Source: Parastagonospora avenae f. sp. tritici 18332-5 (Eukaryota; Ascomycota; Dothideomycetes; Pleosporales; Phaeosphaeriaceae). Taken from it: a DNA stretch of 64,000 bases. Position 1 is the stretch's first letter, and each line of letters starts with the position of its first letter. The position numbers and the translations under genes were made by a program. Of this stretch, positions 43,450-54,943 are shown piece by piece. Below the pieces are notes generated by a model. It saw only the letters and a list, made by a program, of their open reading frames with translations, was not told the DNA's origin and ran no database searches. The stretch is from contig JAFJTR010000056.1 in NCBI GenBank assembly GCA_022559985.1, positions 62,001-126,000 of the forward strand, read 5' to 3'.

Positions 43450-44775
43450 CTAGCGAGCCCTCTTGATCTTCTTCGGATCCTGCTTCGTGCACGCCGGACA
43501 AAGCCAGTCGCCCACGGGCTCCTCCTTGATGCCCACGCATTCCCAGTGGAACCATTGGTACTTGCATTCGTCGTTGTCGCATGCTACCATATCCCCAAAG
43601 CTGACGCGCTGGCAGAAGCAGTACTTCGTGTCGTCAGACTCCTCTTCGTCCCCATCGCCTGCAACACCAGACATCTCCTCGTCCTCCGTGCCAGCTTCAC
43701 TCGCTACGCTCTCATCGTCGGCCGTAGTCGAGGGCGACGCTCGTGATCCACCTTTGCGCCGCTTCTTGTTGATTCCAGACTTCGACGTCAGCGCAGTCCT
43801 GCGCAGAGGCTGCTGCGGCTTCGCCTTCTTCACCGTGAGTGCGTTTTTCATCGGTCTGGGTCCCACACTGCCTGCACGCGAGCCTGGCGTCGATGGCTTG
43901 GGGGTACCTGGCCCAACTGAGCCCTGCCGTCCCAAGTGCGAAGATGCGGAGGGTAGAGGACCTATGCTCCCATTGGGCCGCCGACGCTTGCTGTCACTGC
44001 CGGCGGACATCTCTCGTTCTTGCCGGGCGTTTGCCTGTGCTGCACTCTGGGCGTTGGTAAGCCTTTGCTGATTCATCAGTGCTTGCTGCTGCATATTGTG
44101 CAGTGAAGGATTTAACCTTGAGTTTGTATTGACGCTCGTTGCGTTTGTGAGACGCGCAATTGCAGCTGCTTGCGCAAGGTTTGGGGCGCCACCACCTTGA
44201 TTGCCAGAGACTGGGTGCAGCGGTGTGTTTGCTCCAGTCGAAACTGATGAGGGCGGCACCATATTACCTGGTGAGTCTCTGAGCAAAGAAGGCATTGAAG
44301 GATCTGAGGGTATGGAGCCATCATTCTGCAGGTCGCGCAGCTTGATGTCTAATCGCTTGACATGGCGGTCCATCTAGAGACTGCTCAGCAAGAGGTATCA
44401 AGACAGTGATATAAACCTACGAGTATGGCGGCCTTGTCTGCAAGTGTTACTTTCTCTTCTTGCAGCACCTGTGCACGCTCGAAATTTTGTGTAATGATTT
44501 TCGAGTACGGCTCCTCCTTGGGGTTTTGTACTAGGCTGCCGTTGAGCTTGATGAACTTTTGGAGACTGCCGTCCCGTTGTTGGATGGCAGCGCGCAATTC
44601 TTGAATCTGTTGGTCCTTGGCCTGCATCTCCTCATAGAGATGCGTAATCTCTGCAGGAAGGTTGGCGACTGCACGTGATTAGCTTTTGTCGCCGGAGCTC
44701 ATGTAGTGGGAGCTGCAATTCACCATCATGAATGAACTGCTCCAGCACAGTGGCGGCATCTTCTGCGATTGCCAT
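43450..44775 (-). CDS. ING-family PHD-finger chromatin protein (Yng2/Pho23 type)
   Basis: Three exons on the minus strand, 44724-44775, 44421-44668 and 43450-44373 (introns 55 and 47 nt), give 407 residues. The N terminus, MAIAEDAATVLEQFIHD then VANLPAEITHLYEEM, is the ING helical domain that docks to acetyltransferase or deacetylase complexes. A Ser/Pro-rich basic middle includes KRRRPNG and KKRRKGG nuclear signals. The C terminus has a C4HC3 PHD finger (YCFCQRVSFGDMVACDNDEC...FHWECVG...WLCPAC), which in this family reads trimethylated H3K4. The wording of the PHD finger seems closer to Yng2 (NuA4) than to Pho23 (Rpd3L), but I could not settle that. It is head-to-head with the histone deacetylase gene. 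Confidence 0.88.
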
Positions 44776-45208
44776 GTCGAGGTGTCAAGTGCAATATGTT
44801 TGCCTAGCTCAGAGGCGATTGAGTCGCAATACCCTGGAGGCGGTTTGCAGGCAAATTCTGGTCCCGTGGGGCGACAATATCACGTCGTTCGATGTCAAAG
44901 ATTGAAACACAACAGCGTGCGAGGTCAGCGACGTCCAGTGTACCTGCTGCTTTGATGATTTCCGATGCCGTTTTGATGGATACGTCGTGAAGGAGCAACG
45001 CGCAATAGCGTAATGAAGAAATCACCTTCGCAAGCAGTCGTAGAGCCGGTTATCGCGTCTTTGCAGCAGATCTCCCTCGGACATCAACATCTGAACTTGG
45101 ATATCGTATTGTAGTTTGAACGATGTCGCGTGTAAAGAGGATCGCATGCTGAAGGCGTCAAGGGCTTAGCAACAAAGCGGCTAGACCGCCCCTCACGTGC
45201 TCGGCAAA
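44776..45208. other. Divergent region between ING and deacetylase genes
   Basis: A 433-bp space separates the two start codons. On the minus strand there are protein-like pieces in two frames: one from the ATG at 45147 ending ...NRLYDCLRR and another at about 44804-45040 (SIKTASEIIKAAGTLDVADL). I could not splice these into one gene. They may be a small unrecognised gene, or chance. Confidence 0.35.
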
Positions 45209-47314
45209 ATGCAGGCCTCCTACCAATCAGATGAGCGCGACGACGGTCCTTCGAACGATGAACCATCCAGCGAGCGCGACTCTGAAAAGGAAGAGGAAGA
45301 AGACGATTCCTACAGTGATACGCAGGCAGACGAGGAGTCGGAAGAAAACGCCTATCAGTTGCGGAGGCAGCAGCCGGGGCTTCGCACTCGGCTTAGAGGT
45401 CGTGTGAACTACAACGAAGAGAAGATCATCTCTGCGGAAACACCTTCCAAGGTATGTCGTGGTGGATGAACCACTATCAGCCATCTTAAGCTCTTCGGGT
45501 CGATGCCTCAACAATCCACAAAATAGCACGTTGTTTGGCACACTTGCAGCTAAGCTTACCGAGTGCACAGGGCTTCCAAGAGGCGAATAACACACAGCCC
45601 GGGGAAAGTGATTCTGCCCGACGATCTCGACTTGGATATTCTGTAAACGAGGCTTTTCTCTGGTCAGATATATCGGACACTACGTCAACCAGTGGCGACG
45701 ATTCTAATAGTTCAGATCCCATACTTCCTCTGCCCGCTATGGTCTTTTCTGGAGCACCACCGCCTAATTCGCGCAACAACATTGTGGAAGAGTATCTCTC
45801 GCCCGATGACCCTTACTATTACGTGGAGGACTACTCAGCCTTCAAGAGACTGTCAGACGAAGAAAAAGTTGAAGTGGTTGCACGTGAGGCCCAAGACAAT
45901 GGAATGGAAAAGCCGCTGGGATGGAATGTGTCGTTCCACTACAACCCGCACGTCGAGTATCATCATTTTGGAAGCTCACATCCGATGAAACCATGGCGTT
46001 TGACGTTGACGAAGCAACTTGTGGTCGCATATGGACTAGAGTACACCATGGACTTGTACACGCCACGACCCGCCCATTTCGGTGAACTCGCTATATTCCA
46101 CGATCGTGGATATCTCGAATATCTCAGCAAGTCAGTCACTCGAATCTAGGGACAATGCATTCTTCTGACATTTTTACAGGATCACACCCCAGAACGCTCA
46201 ACCAGAAGACCCTCAATACATCTCCTACGGCTTCGGTGGCGACTCCAACGACTGTCCAGTGTTTGATGGACTCTGGAACTATGTCTCCCTATACACAGGT
46301 GCCTCCATGTCTGCCGCCTGGAACCTCGTGAACAAGCAATCCGACATCGCCATCAACTGGTCCGGCGGACTGCACCACGCCAAGAAGAACCTCGCATCAG
46401 GGTTCTGCTATGTCAACGACATTGTTATCGCCATTCAACTTCTCCTCACTCAACATCAACGTGTTTTGTACATAGACATCGACGTACATCATGGTGATGG
46501 CGTGGAACAAGCGTTCGAAAGCACCGATCGCGTCTTCACATTATCCTACCATAAGTACGGAATCGACAGACACGGCTACCCATTCTTCCCCGGCACAGGC
46601 AATATCAACGAAACCGGCCCACACGATCCCGTAAACCGCGGCAAAGGCCACTCCCTCAACATCCCCATCGACGACGGTATCGACGACGCACAGTACAAAT
46701 ACCTCTTCAGCACAATCACATCAGCCGTAGTAGAGAAATACAACCCCCAGGCCATCGTCCTCCAATCTGGCGCCGACAGTCTCGGCGGCGACCGACTCGG
46801 TCGCTTCAACCTCAACATCAAAGCCCACGGCTTTTGCATCGAGACCGTGAAGCGCTTCAACCGCCCGCTCCTTCTCATCGGTGGAGGCGGCTACACTCCG
46901 CGCAACGTCGCGCGAACCTGGTGCCACGAAACCGCCGTCTGCGTCAGCGCAACCCTGCACAATGACCTGCCCGCACATATCCCGTACATCCAAGCCTTCC
47001 AGGGCGCGGAGAACGGGCACGGCGTGCTATACCCCGACCTGCATAACGTCAAGCGGCACGATAATCTCAACAGCGACGCTAACATCTCGAAGTTGATTGA
47101 GCGCGCGACGGAGAACCTGAGATATCTCGAGGGCGCGCCGAGTGTGGTGTGTAATACTAAAGGTATTTCTGAAGAGGAGATCATGAAGGTCAGGGAGATG
47201 GTGGATCAGGAGTTGGAGGATGAGGCGAATGATAGGGAGATGCTGGGGGTGGAGGCGGCGAGAAGGAAGAGGGAGAGGAATGTTGGTGGGCGAGCGGAGA
47301 GGGGGTTGAGATGA
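45209..47314 (+). CDS. Class I histone deacetylase (Rpd3/Hos2 group) with acidic N-terminal extension
   Basis: Exons 45209-45451, 45571-46130 and 46180-47314 give 645 residues. An alternative in-frame acceptor at 45549 would add seven residues. The first ~185 residues are an extension with an acidic run (SEKEEEEDDSYSDTQADEES). The deacetylase domain then starts (WNVSFHYNPHVEYHHFG). All active-site elements are present: the His pair in WSGGLHHAKK, zinc ligands in DIDVHHGDGVE and in GADSLGGDRLG, and Tyr in GGGGYTPRNVA. KPWRLTLTKQLVVAYGLEYTMD resembles Hos2 more than Rpd3, but the subgroup is unsure. The enzyme removes acetyl groups from histone lysines as part of a nuclear complex. It is divergent from the ING gene and convergent with the MFS gene, 132 bp away. 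Confidence 0.9.
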
Positions 47315-47446
47315 GATGGGATGAGATGGTATGGGTAGTGGTGTTATATGGGAGTTTCTTTCGTGGCAAGATGAAGTCATCGTTGTTTCTTAGGCCGTTC
47401 TATGGGAATTATCTAGATTCGCAATTTGGATATGTACTGCTATCTT

Positions 47447-49465
47447 CTACGCCTCATCCACGTTCTCCTTCATGGCGACTTCATTCTTCTCTGTCTTGCC
47501 GTGCATTTTCCTCGCTACCTCGTCTGTCAAATACTGCTCTACATTCGGGCTGAAGATGCCCGCGATGATCAGCAGCGCTCCAAAAGGCAATGTGCACAGA
47601 TACACAGTCCTGAAACTCAGCGCATACGCATCCTTCACTGCCGCACCCGTTGCAGCAATAATCTCTGGCGAGATACCAGGAACCGCAGAGAAGTCACCCA
47701 GAGCGATGCTTTGCAGCAGAGACGGTAGTGATGATGACGGAAGACCCAACGCAGTAACAGCAGGAATGACCTTCTGCGGGATGTACTTCGCCGACTCGGT
47801 GGCGAGGATGGAGGAGTACATGCTCGTTGCTATAGCCGAAAGGCCAGTACGTATAGCACCCATGACCCCAGTCACCAAACCCATGTCGGCCGGATCCCAT
47901 AAATACGCGGTTGAAGACAGTGTAAGGTTCTCGATGTATCCTGCAGCAATAGTGCCGATGAGGAGAAGGCCGGTCGTTTGGTTGCGCGTGTTTGCGTTGG
48001 ATGCTGCGACTGCGGCGACGAATGCGGTGGTTATGACAGCCGCGACGGTCATTTGGATCTTCATGCGCGGGATGTAACGCACACCTGCGCCACCGAGGAT
48101 TTGGCCTAGGAGGAGACCGCCGCCTACGGCACACTGAAGATGTTAGCTTCTAATATGGGCAGATTGAAGAGTCGGCCGGAAACTCACCGAAAGCCATCCA
48201 ATCTCCGTTACATCCGTTGTGAATAGCGAGCTGACCATGGTCGGCCAGATGATCGAATTGGCATAGTACACGATCGCAGCAAGACTGGCACAGGCCACGT
48301 TGGCGTCGTATGGGATGTTCTTGAACAAGCGCATCGGGATGAGCGGGTATTCGAGCCCGGAGTATGCTTCCCAGAAACAGAACGCGACCAAGGTTGCAAA
48401 GCCAGCAAACAAAGCTCCCAGAACGTGTCCAGACTTCCACGGATATGCGGAACCGCCCCAGTTCATGCCGATGAGGAATACGACGAGGCCTGTTGAGAAG
48501 AGGAATATGCCGAGCCAGTCGAGGGTCTTGAGTTGCTTCATCTTGGATTTACCGCCGACGTGAAGCATTTCCTAGTCATCATGTCAGCACGGAAGATGTC
48601 TTTCTAAAGAAGTCGCTTACATATGTGGGTGGGTGGTAGCAGAAATAGTACAGCACAATTGCAAGCGTGTTGACAATCACACCCAAGATGTAGCACCAGC
48701 GCCACTGAAGCTCGGTGTTCAAGTACAATGCTCGCGCAACTGGCGGTCCGAATACGGCGAAGGGAACAGAGGTCGAGAGCACAAAGGCGTTGACGGGCCC
48801 TCTGACGCTGTTGGGTACGAGTTCACCTAGACTGATATGGAAAGATAATTGCCCGGCTGCCGCAAGACCGTTGATGGAGTTCGTGGCCTAGATAGTCAGC
48901 GTAGTCGAATATCTTGGGAGCGCATACATACAATGAGCATGTTAATGCTCTGTGCGCTTGCTCCTATTATTGTCCCAATTAGACCTAGAACTGATGACGC
49001 GATGAAGAACCTTGGAAATGTCAGTGTGGCAACCAAAACGACACCGCGATCATGCTCACCATCTCCTTCCGAAGATATCCGAAAGACGACCAACGAGCGT
49101 GAAGCCGATAGCGAAGCCTGCGGTCCATGATATTCCCACCCATATAATGTCTGGTGATGGTCCAATGGCCGCATTAATAAGTGTGAGAGTGTTGGCTGGC
49201 AAAACCCATCCTAGATAGCCTGATATCTGTGCCAGACAAGTGGCCTAATTCCGGTCAGCAGAACTCTCGTACAGTGCAGTGTTATATGACGTACAACGAC
49301 GGTGCCTATGAAACTCGGGCTTGTAAAGTACGATGGACCCAAGTCAGCTGTGTGACCACCAATAGCTTCTTCAGCGATATGATCATGATGCAGACCGGCG
49401 CTCGGGTGATGCGTAAGGGATCCTGCCGTAGCAACATCCTCTTGGTACTGCTTCTCGTCCGCCAT
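47447..49465 (-). CDS. MFS transporter of the TRI12 / siderophore-type efflux family
   Basis: Six exons on the minus strand, 49295-49465, 49060-49244, 48932-49010, 48621-48887, 48188-48571 and 47447-48133, with introns of 44-54 nt, give 590 residues. The order of blocks is that of the 14-helix DHA2/TRI12 group: short cytoplasmic N terminus, GWVLPANTLTLINAAIG, the loop motif GRLSDIFGRRWFF (motif A), GELVPNSVRGPVNAF, and helices such as GIFLFSTGLVVFLIGMNWGG and LLLIGTIAAGY. Members export small toxic or antifungal molecules or import siderophores across the plasma membrane. The cargo is not evident. It is 38 kb from the polyketide synthase, so no functional link is implied. All junctions are in phase. 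Confidence 0.88.
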
Positions 49466-50921
49466 GAATACCGACAAAGATGCGGATATTCCTGGATGGA
49501 GAAGCGAAAACAGAATATGGGGTAGACATATCTGGGGCTCTGGGGTATGCTTTAACCCTCACGTTGTACGGCGCGAGTCATAATGCCCAAGTCTCTGTTC
49601 CCCGGATGCATTAGGCTGGGGCTTGAAGATGGTTCCTGGGCACCAAGGGTGGTTGTCTGTTCCCGACGCATTGGATCCTTTCCGCATGTAGCGTTTGGCG
49701 GTGTCGGATGCACCAAGCAACGGTGAACCTAGTTCCAAGAGACGATTGATAGGCTTGGAAGGGCCGAAATGCTAGACAATAGGTTGCATCCACGTGGACC
49801 CGTACGATTGCGGAAATTTAGCTACATTGTGGCTGCTTAGTAGTCAGACTTGTGCTACATCAAAGTGGCTAAAGATGTCCGGATGTTCGTAACCGAGGGA
49901 CCAGAGTCGCACTGTGGAAGCCTGGGCTGAAGCTGAGCACGGTAGAAACAGCACTAACGGAGACGCATTGTAGATGGCAGTAACACGATGTAGGTCGATA
50001 ATGTTGGACTAGTTGACGGACAAACATCCTAAGGAGGGCTGATGCAGTGCGACTGTCACGCTGCATTTTGATCGTTACGTCCACCTAATCAGAGCTGCGG
50101 TTTAGATTGACTTGCAGAAGAGCATGCAGCATCTGGGGGAGGATCGTCTAACGTTTCCCGCACGCTATCCCTCGTCTATCGTTAGCCGGGATGTGGCGCT
50201 ACCTAGGTAAGCTTTAGCCCTCTGGCGGCGGAGCTCATCGTCGTCTCGACAACAATAAAGCGATTTGCTGGACGGGCTTGGCTCCATGATGGCGTACAAT
50301 GCGCCGCACGGAAGCCTGCATATGCCGAAGCCGTGGATAGCACAAATAGGGATCTGGCTCTTATAAGCGAGGCGATGCACTCGATGTGTCGAAGGATGGT
50401 CAAGCTCTTCCCCGCATTGCGTCCTGTGGGGAAGGCCCACTGCGCGCTAGGGTCATACCTACACGCGAGCTTGACAATCGGTATGTTGCCCAGACATCGA
50501 GGATGCAGCACACGTCTTGGGTCTTTGCGGGTTACAACGAAAGGCGGTCTCAGTTACTCTTACGCCATCTGAAACCGCTTAGGTAGAAGCATTCTCGTTA
50601 CGTGACACGGCTGTTCACCCCCGGAGCTACCTATCTTGGACACGACAGTATATGCTGGACCTGCACTAGATATTGAACTGATCCTCCCTAAATTTCCTTC
50701 AACCCCCAAAAAGGCAATTCTGATATGTCAATATTATTACATACTCCTTCAGCGGTTAACATCTGGGTACCTGGGAAGTACGCTTGCAGACGAGATATCA
50801 ATTCCGTATAGTTATTGTATGTATCATTGGTACTTAGATTCGGGAATACAGAGAAATACGGGCAATTAACTGCCCAGGTGTTGTTGCCATGTGGAGCCGT
50901 CATGTGCCATGCGAGATTTGC
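49466..50921. other. Gene-poor stretch upstream of the MFS gene
   Basis: About 1.45 kb. No gene is supported. It contains the palindrome-like repeat at 50407-50434. Confidence 0.4.
50407..50434. repeat. Imperfect palindromic repeat, copy 1
   Basis: CTTCCCCGCAT, then GTGGGGAAG, with 7-bp arms CTTCCCC/GGGGAAG around a 14-base spacer. A close relative is at 53362-53390, on the other side of the secreted-protein gene. Confidence 0.5.
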
Positions 50922-52281
50922 TCAAGGACCGCCCGCTGGAGCAAAGTCCTCCCTCCCTGTGGAAATGTCAGCATAATTCCTCGACCAATGAGTGGGCAGT
51001 TTTTACAATAAGCGTCTCCTTTTGCCCTACATGCTCCAATAACACAGTAGAAACCGCCGCCACGGTTGGCCTCGTTCGGAGACCTCATGATGTAGGGCGG
51101 ACTCTTCCTGTTCTTGGAAGGGGGCAAGCAGCTGTTATACGAAACATCCTGGACAGTGTCTATCATGTATTAGCGATGCTTCTGAAGCGGTACAGTAGAC
51201 TTACAGGCCGTATGCTGGACGTTCAACCAAACACAGACTTCCTGTCCTTGTTTTGCTGGACACGAGGTAGATTCTCCGCCAGTCCAGCTCTTGCTGACGC
51301 TGAATCCACCCGAAATCCACCCTCCTTCAGGAGAAGTGATGGTCAACGAGAAGCCAACTGTGAAGGTTTCGGACTCCGAGACTGTGGCAGTGCAGGTTTC
51401 GGCCGCAGCACAAAAGTTGACTGACTACATGCTGATTAGCGCGGAAACAGGTGCCGGTTCAAATGCTTGCTTACTGAAATTTGCTTGTGAAGCTGGTTCT
51501 GGTGTGGGTCACCGTCTCCAACCAGCTCTGTACTATATGACGATGTGCAGATGATCTGGCGGGCGTGAAGCCTGAGAGGGTTTGCTGGCGTTTGTTCTTG
51601 ACTGTTATCAGTCACAGGGGTGACCGATACACTGCGAACACGCTTGATGTTTCGTGACTTGAGCGAATGAAACGCAGCTTTTGCCTCATCTTCTTTGAAG
51701 CAGTCTTCTGAAGATACTTTGCCGGGCTCCTGGACATCGAGGGCAATGTTGGAGCACTCAACAGTTGCGACCAATTTGCTGAACTTCCGAACGCAACTAA
51801 CACTGTCTTGAGAATTGGATACAATTTCGTAGGCCTTGTCGCCAACAGTGAAGTTTCCATCGCCGTTCTCATCGACATGGAAGGTGAGTGACTCAACGGT
51901 ATTCCCACAGCTCTGCGCAAGGACTGTATCATCTCCATTGGCCGGATGAAGCGTCAGAGAAGTAGCACCAGACGGTTTTTCTAAGAGAAGTGGCACACCA
52001 AGTCAGCATGTGTCTAGTAGACAGTAATGGATGTAGTCAACGAGATCAGAAAGCGAACGAGATGTAACCGGTGGCAACCTTGACATATATTGTGTAGCCT
52101 GAAGCCATTCAAATGGTATTACCATAGTGTTCAAGATTAGAAACGCCGCGTATAACTTCATACTATCGGTTTACCGCCAAGGTCTTGTCATGGGTTGTGA
52201 GCGTTACGTACCGTGTCGCCAGACCACGTCCACGTTAGCGGCCATGGCAGAAGCCACGAAGGCAAAGAGACCGAAGAGCAT
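50922..52281 (-). CDS. Secreted protein of unknown function with EF-hand-like loop
   Basis: Five exons on the minus strand, 52212-52281, 51475-51980, 51205-51424, 51007-51159 and 50922-50956, all in phase, give 327 residues. Introns are 45-50 nt except the first (231 nt), which could hide a 30-nt microexon. Residues 1-15 are a signal peptide (MLFGLFAFVASAMAA). The N-terminal domain holds DENGDGNFTVGD, which fits the twelve-residue EF-hand calcium loop at positions 1, 3, 5, 6 and 12. A Ser/Thr-rich middle (ETCTATVSESETFTVGFSL, WISGGFSVSKSWTGG) follows. The Cys-containing C terminus (SPNEANRGGGFYCVIGACRA, ending DAYWREDFAPAGGP) resembles tails I recall in uncharacterised secreted proteins of filamentous ascomycetes. 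Function unknown; an apoplastic or surface role is inferred. Confidence 0.68.
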
Positions 52282-53530
52282 GGGTTGTAGATGTAGATAA
52301 GACTCGGCTGATTTTTAGGGATATGGAATGGAAGCTCGTCCTCTAGGCGCAGACTGGAGCGGTATTTATGCCTTCTCAAAATGCTTCAGGCTGATCCATG
52401 CATGCATGCTGGTCGTCTCATCGCACGGCTTGTAGTATATCTTTGGCTTACACGGTATCCTCGCATCTAACCAACAGCATGATAACCTTGGAAGACTCCA
52501 ACACCGTCACAGTTGGTGGTCACCGTCATTGGTGGTCCTAGGTTACATCCCGCGTGGTTTCCAACCAGATCTTGCAGCATGTCGTAACACGCGAATCTTT
52601 ACCCAGTATCTATCTTTGATGATCATAGAACAATGTTCATCTGTTCAAGGATTTGCTAGGAGGCCTAAACATACTCGCGGCCCTAGATAGACTACTCACA
52701 CAGTACCTTCCACCGACCGGTGGGGCTGAGCAGTGGTCGGCGTTTCGCATCCTTGCGCGGATATCCCATCTACATCATCGGTGTCCATTTGAAGCTCCTC
52801 GCAGCTGGCTTGTGGGTTGCCTGAGGTGATGTCGATTGAGTTTGCTAACTGATGCATCGTCCTAGGTGCTCAGAACACGGTTCTTCCTTGAAGTAGAAGC
52901 CTGTTGGAACTTCGATGCGACACATTCCATATAGCCTTATTTTGCACCCAATTTGCGATCTCAACACTTGCAAATCACTCAATGTCGAAGGCGCGGCACG
53001 TATGTAGTGCTCGCGTCTGCTTGTCTTGGAGTCAGTCTCAACTCGGAGCTTGCAAGGGGTAGTGAGACTCGTTAAGTAGCCTGGGTATCTAACAAGCATT
53101 TAACAAGCTTATCGCTCAAACGGGCCTTCTTGTGCTTGTCATGCTTGTTGGTTGAAAGGATCGAGTCGTCGGTGAATATCTATTACCCAGGTGGGCTGTC
53201 TCCCTCGCAAATGGCGCGTGACCTCATGCCGGATGTACATGTCATCGATGTTCAGCGAGGCGTGCTACCTGAATGCGTCGGGTGGTGAGCGCTGAAACGA
53301 TGGCCTGGAGGCCTGGAGCGAAGCAACATAGTTGATCGAGGTTAGCCATTGATGGATAGACCTTCCCCGCATCACGTCGCGTGGGGTAAGCTCGAGCCAG
53401 GTGCAGGCACGTGAGTCCGCGTCTCCACTCTGAACTTTTTTGTGACTGTCCTCAGCGCGTCACAACCACCGTCTCGCCAGACAGACTAGCTCATGATAGA
53501 CCGATAGCGTAGTCTACACAATTGCACAAC
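52282..53530. other. Divergent promoter region
   Basis: About 1.25 kb between the minus-strand secreted-protein gene and RPC34. It contains the second palindromic repeat. Short frames lack motifs. Confidence 0.4.
53362..53390. repeat. Imperfect palindromic repeat, copy 2
   Basis: CTTCCCCGCAT, then CGTGGGGTAAG. It aligns with 50407-50434 over its whole length with a few changes and one extra base. Confidence 0.5.
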
Positions 53531-54679
53531 ATGGCCTCGGCAGCGGCGCCTTTACCAGTCCCCAAAGTAGAAGATGCTGATGTTCAGCAAGTCAGCAATG
53601 AGGTCGTCAGCCCTGCGGATGCGTTATACGACAAATGTGCGGAGCGGCCACAAGGCACTGTCTTCTTCCAGCGCGACTTGTCCAACATGCAGGTCGCGGA
53701 GACAATGGCAGAGCTGACGATGCTCCTGCAAGACCTCTGCGATCGGCACCTGCTGAAGCTCATGACACTGGAAGGCGAGCCTTGCTGGAAGTTGCGGTCA
53801 CGAACAGACGCCGACAAGTATGCCGACGCCATATGCTTGTGTGATGGGAATTTATGCTGATATTGTGATAGACTGCGACGATTGACGCCCGACGAGCGCC
53901 TTCTTTACCACCACATAGATCAAGTCCAGGCTGAGGGCATCTGGTCCAAAGCGCTCCGCATGCGAACGAATGTCACGCAACAAGTATTGACAAAATGTTT
54001 GAAGAGTCTGGAGTCGAAAGATTTGGTGCAGTCCGTTATGAGCGTCAAGTTTCCAAATCGCAAGATGTACCTCCTCAAGCACCTCAAACCATCAGAAGAC
54101 ATCGCCGGAGGACCGTGGCAGTCCGAGGGTGACTTTGACACGGCACTCATCGACGCAATATCTAGTGTGATTGCGCAACACATCGAAAACGAGACTTGTG
54201 TAAAGGTCCCGGGCAATTGGAATGACTATGGACAACATGACCGCGCGACCGAAATTGCGCGTAAGAAGGCGCAAGTGCAGGGCATAAGGGATATCGAAGA
54301 AGCTCCCGCGGTGAAACCATACAGCAGAGATCCGAGTTCCTCAAAGCTCGTGCACAAAAACAGCCCGACATACCCGACTGCTGCATCTGTTGCGACCTGG
54401 CTCAACTCGAAGGAAGTTCTGAGGGGCAAAACTTGTCGTGAAGACGACATGGAGCAACTGTTGGAGATGATGGTACTCGATGGTCGCCTGGAGAAGATCT
54501 CTGGTACGAACTATCGGACTGTCCTGACTGCGGTTGATAGCAAGGTGTACAACGGCTTCGTCGATGCGCCTTGTGGGAACTGTCCAGTCTTTGATCTATG
54601 CGGGGACGAAGGCGAGATATCTGCGAGGACGTGCGTCTACTTCGGGCAGTGGCTCGAAACCCAGTCTGAGGAGATCTGA
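53531..54679 (+). CDS. RPC34: DNA-directed RNA polymerase III subunit RPC6 (RPC34)
   Basis: Exons 53531-53817 and 53872-54679 (54-nt intron) give 364 residues. Two winged-helix domains are visible (LYDKCAERPQGTVFFQRDL and LYHHIDQVQAEGIWSKALRMRTNV, then LKSLESKDLVQSVMSVKFPNRKMYLL). GPWQSEGDFDTALIDAIS is a third conserved block. The C terminus has the cysteine set CGNCPVF.LC...RTC, which binds an iron-sulfur cluster in homologues. RPC34 is part of the Rpc82/Rpc34/Rpc31 heterotrimer that recruits polymerase III through TFIIIB and helps open promoters of tRNA and 5S genes. The gene appears complete. Confidence 0.95.
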
Positions 54680-54943
54680 GGTCCTTGGTGAAAAGCATAG
54701 CGTCGGCGTTTGGATTTTGAGCTTTCTAGGTATACCCATCACCACCCTTGAACGCTAAAATATGAAGATCAATAGAACTACGACTTATCCGTCTCTGATC
54801 CTGCGTCCTGATGCGACACTGAAGGTGTATGGGCGTGGCGTTTGATATGCTCGTATACCTTCACGGGTTGCCACGTCCCTTCCCATCGCTTGCCGCGCAC
54901 TTGCTGTGCCCATTGGACCCTGAGTCCCGTACTTTCGTCACAA

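Noticed and set aside
4055..49465. Possible single biosynthetic cluster linking the polyketide synthase, the Zn2Cys6 regulator and the TRI12-type pump
   Set aside because: The genes are 28-40 kb apart with ribosomal, polarity and chromatin genes between them, so co-location alone does not support a cluster.
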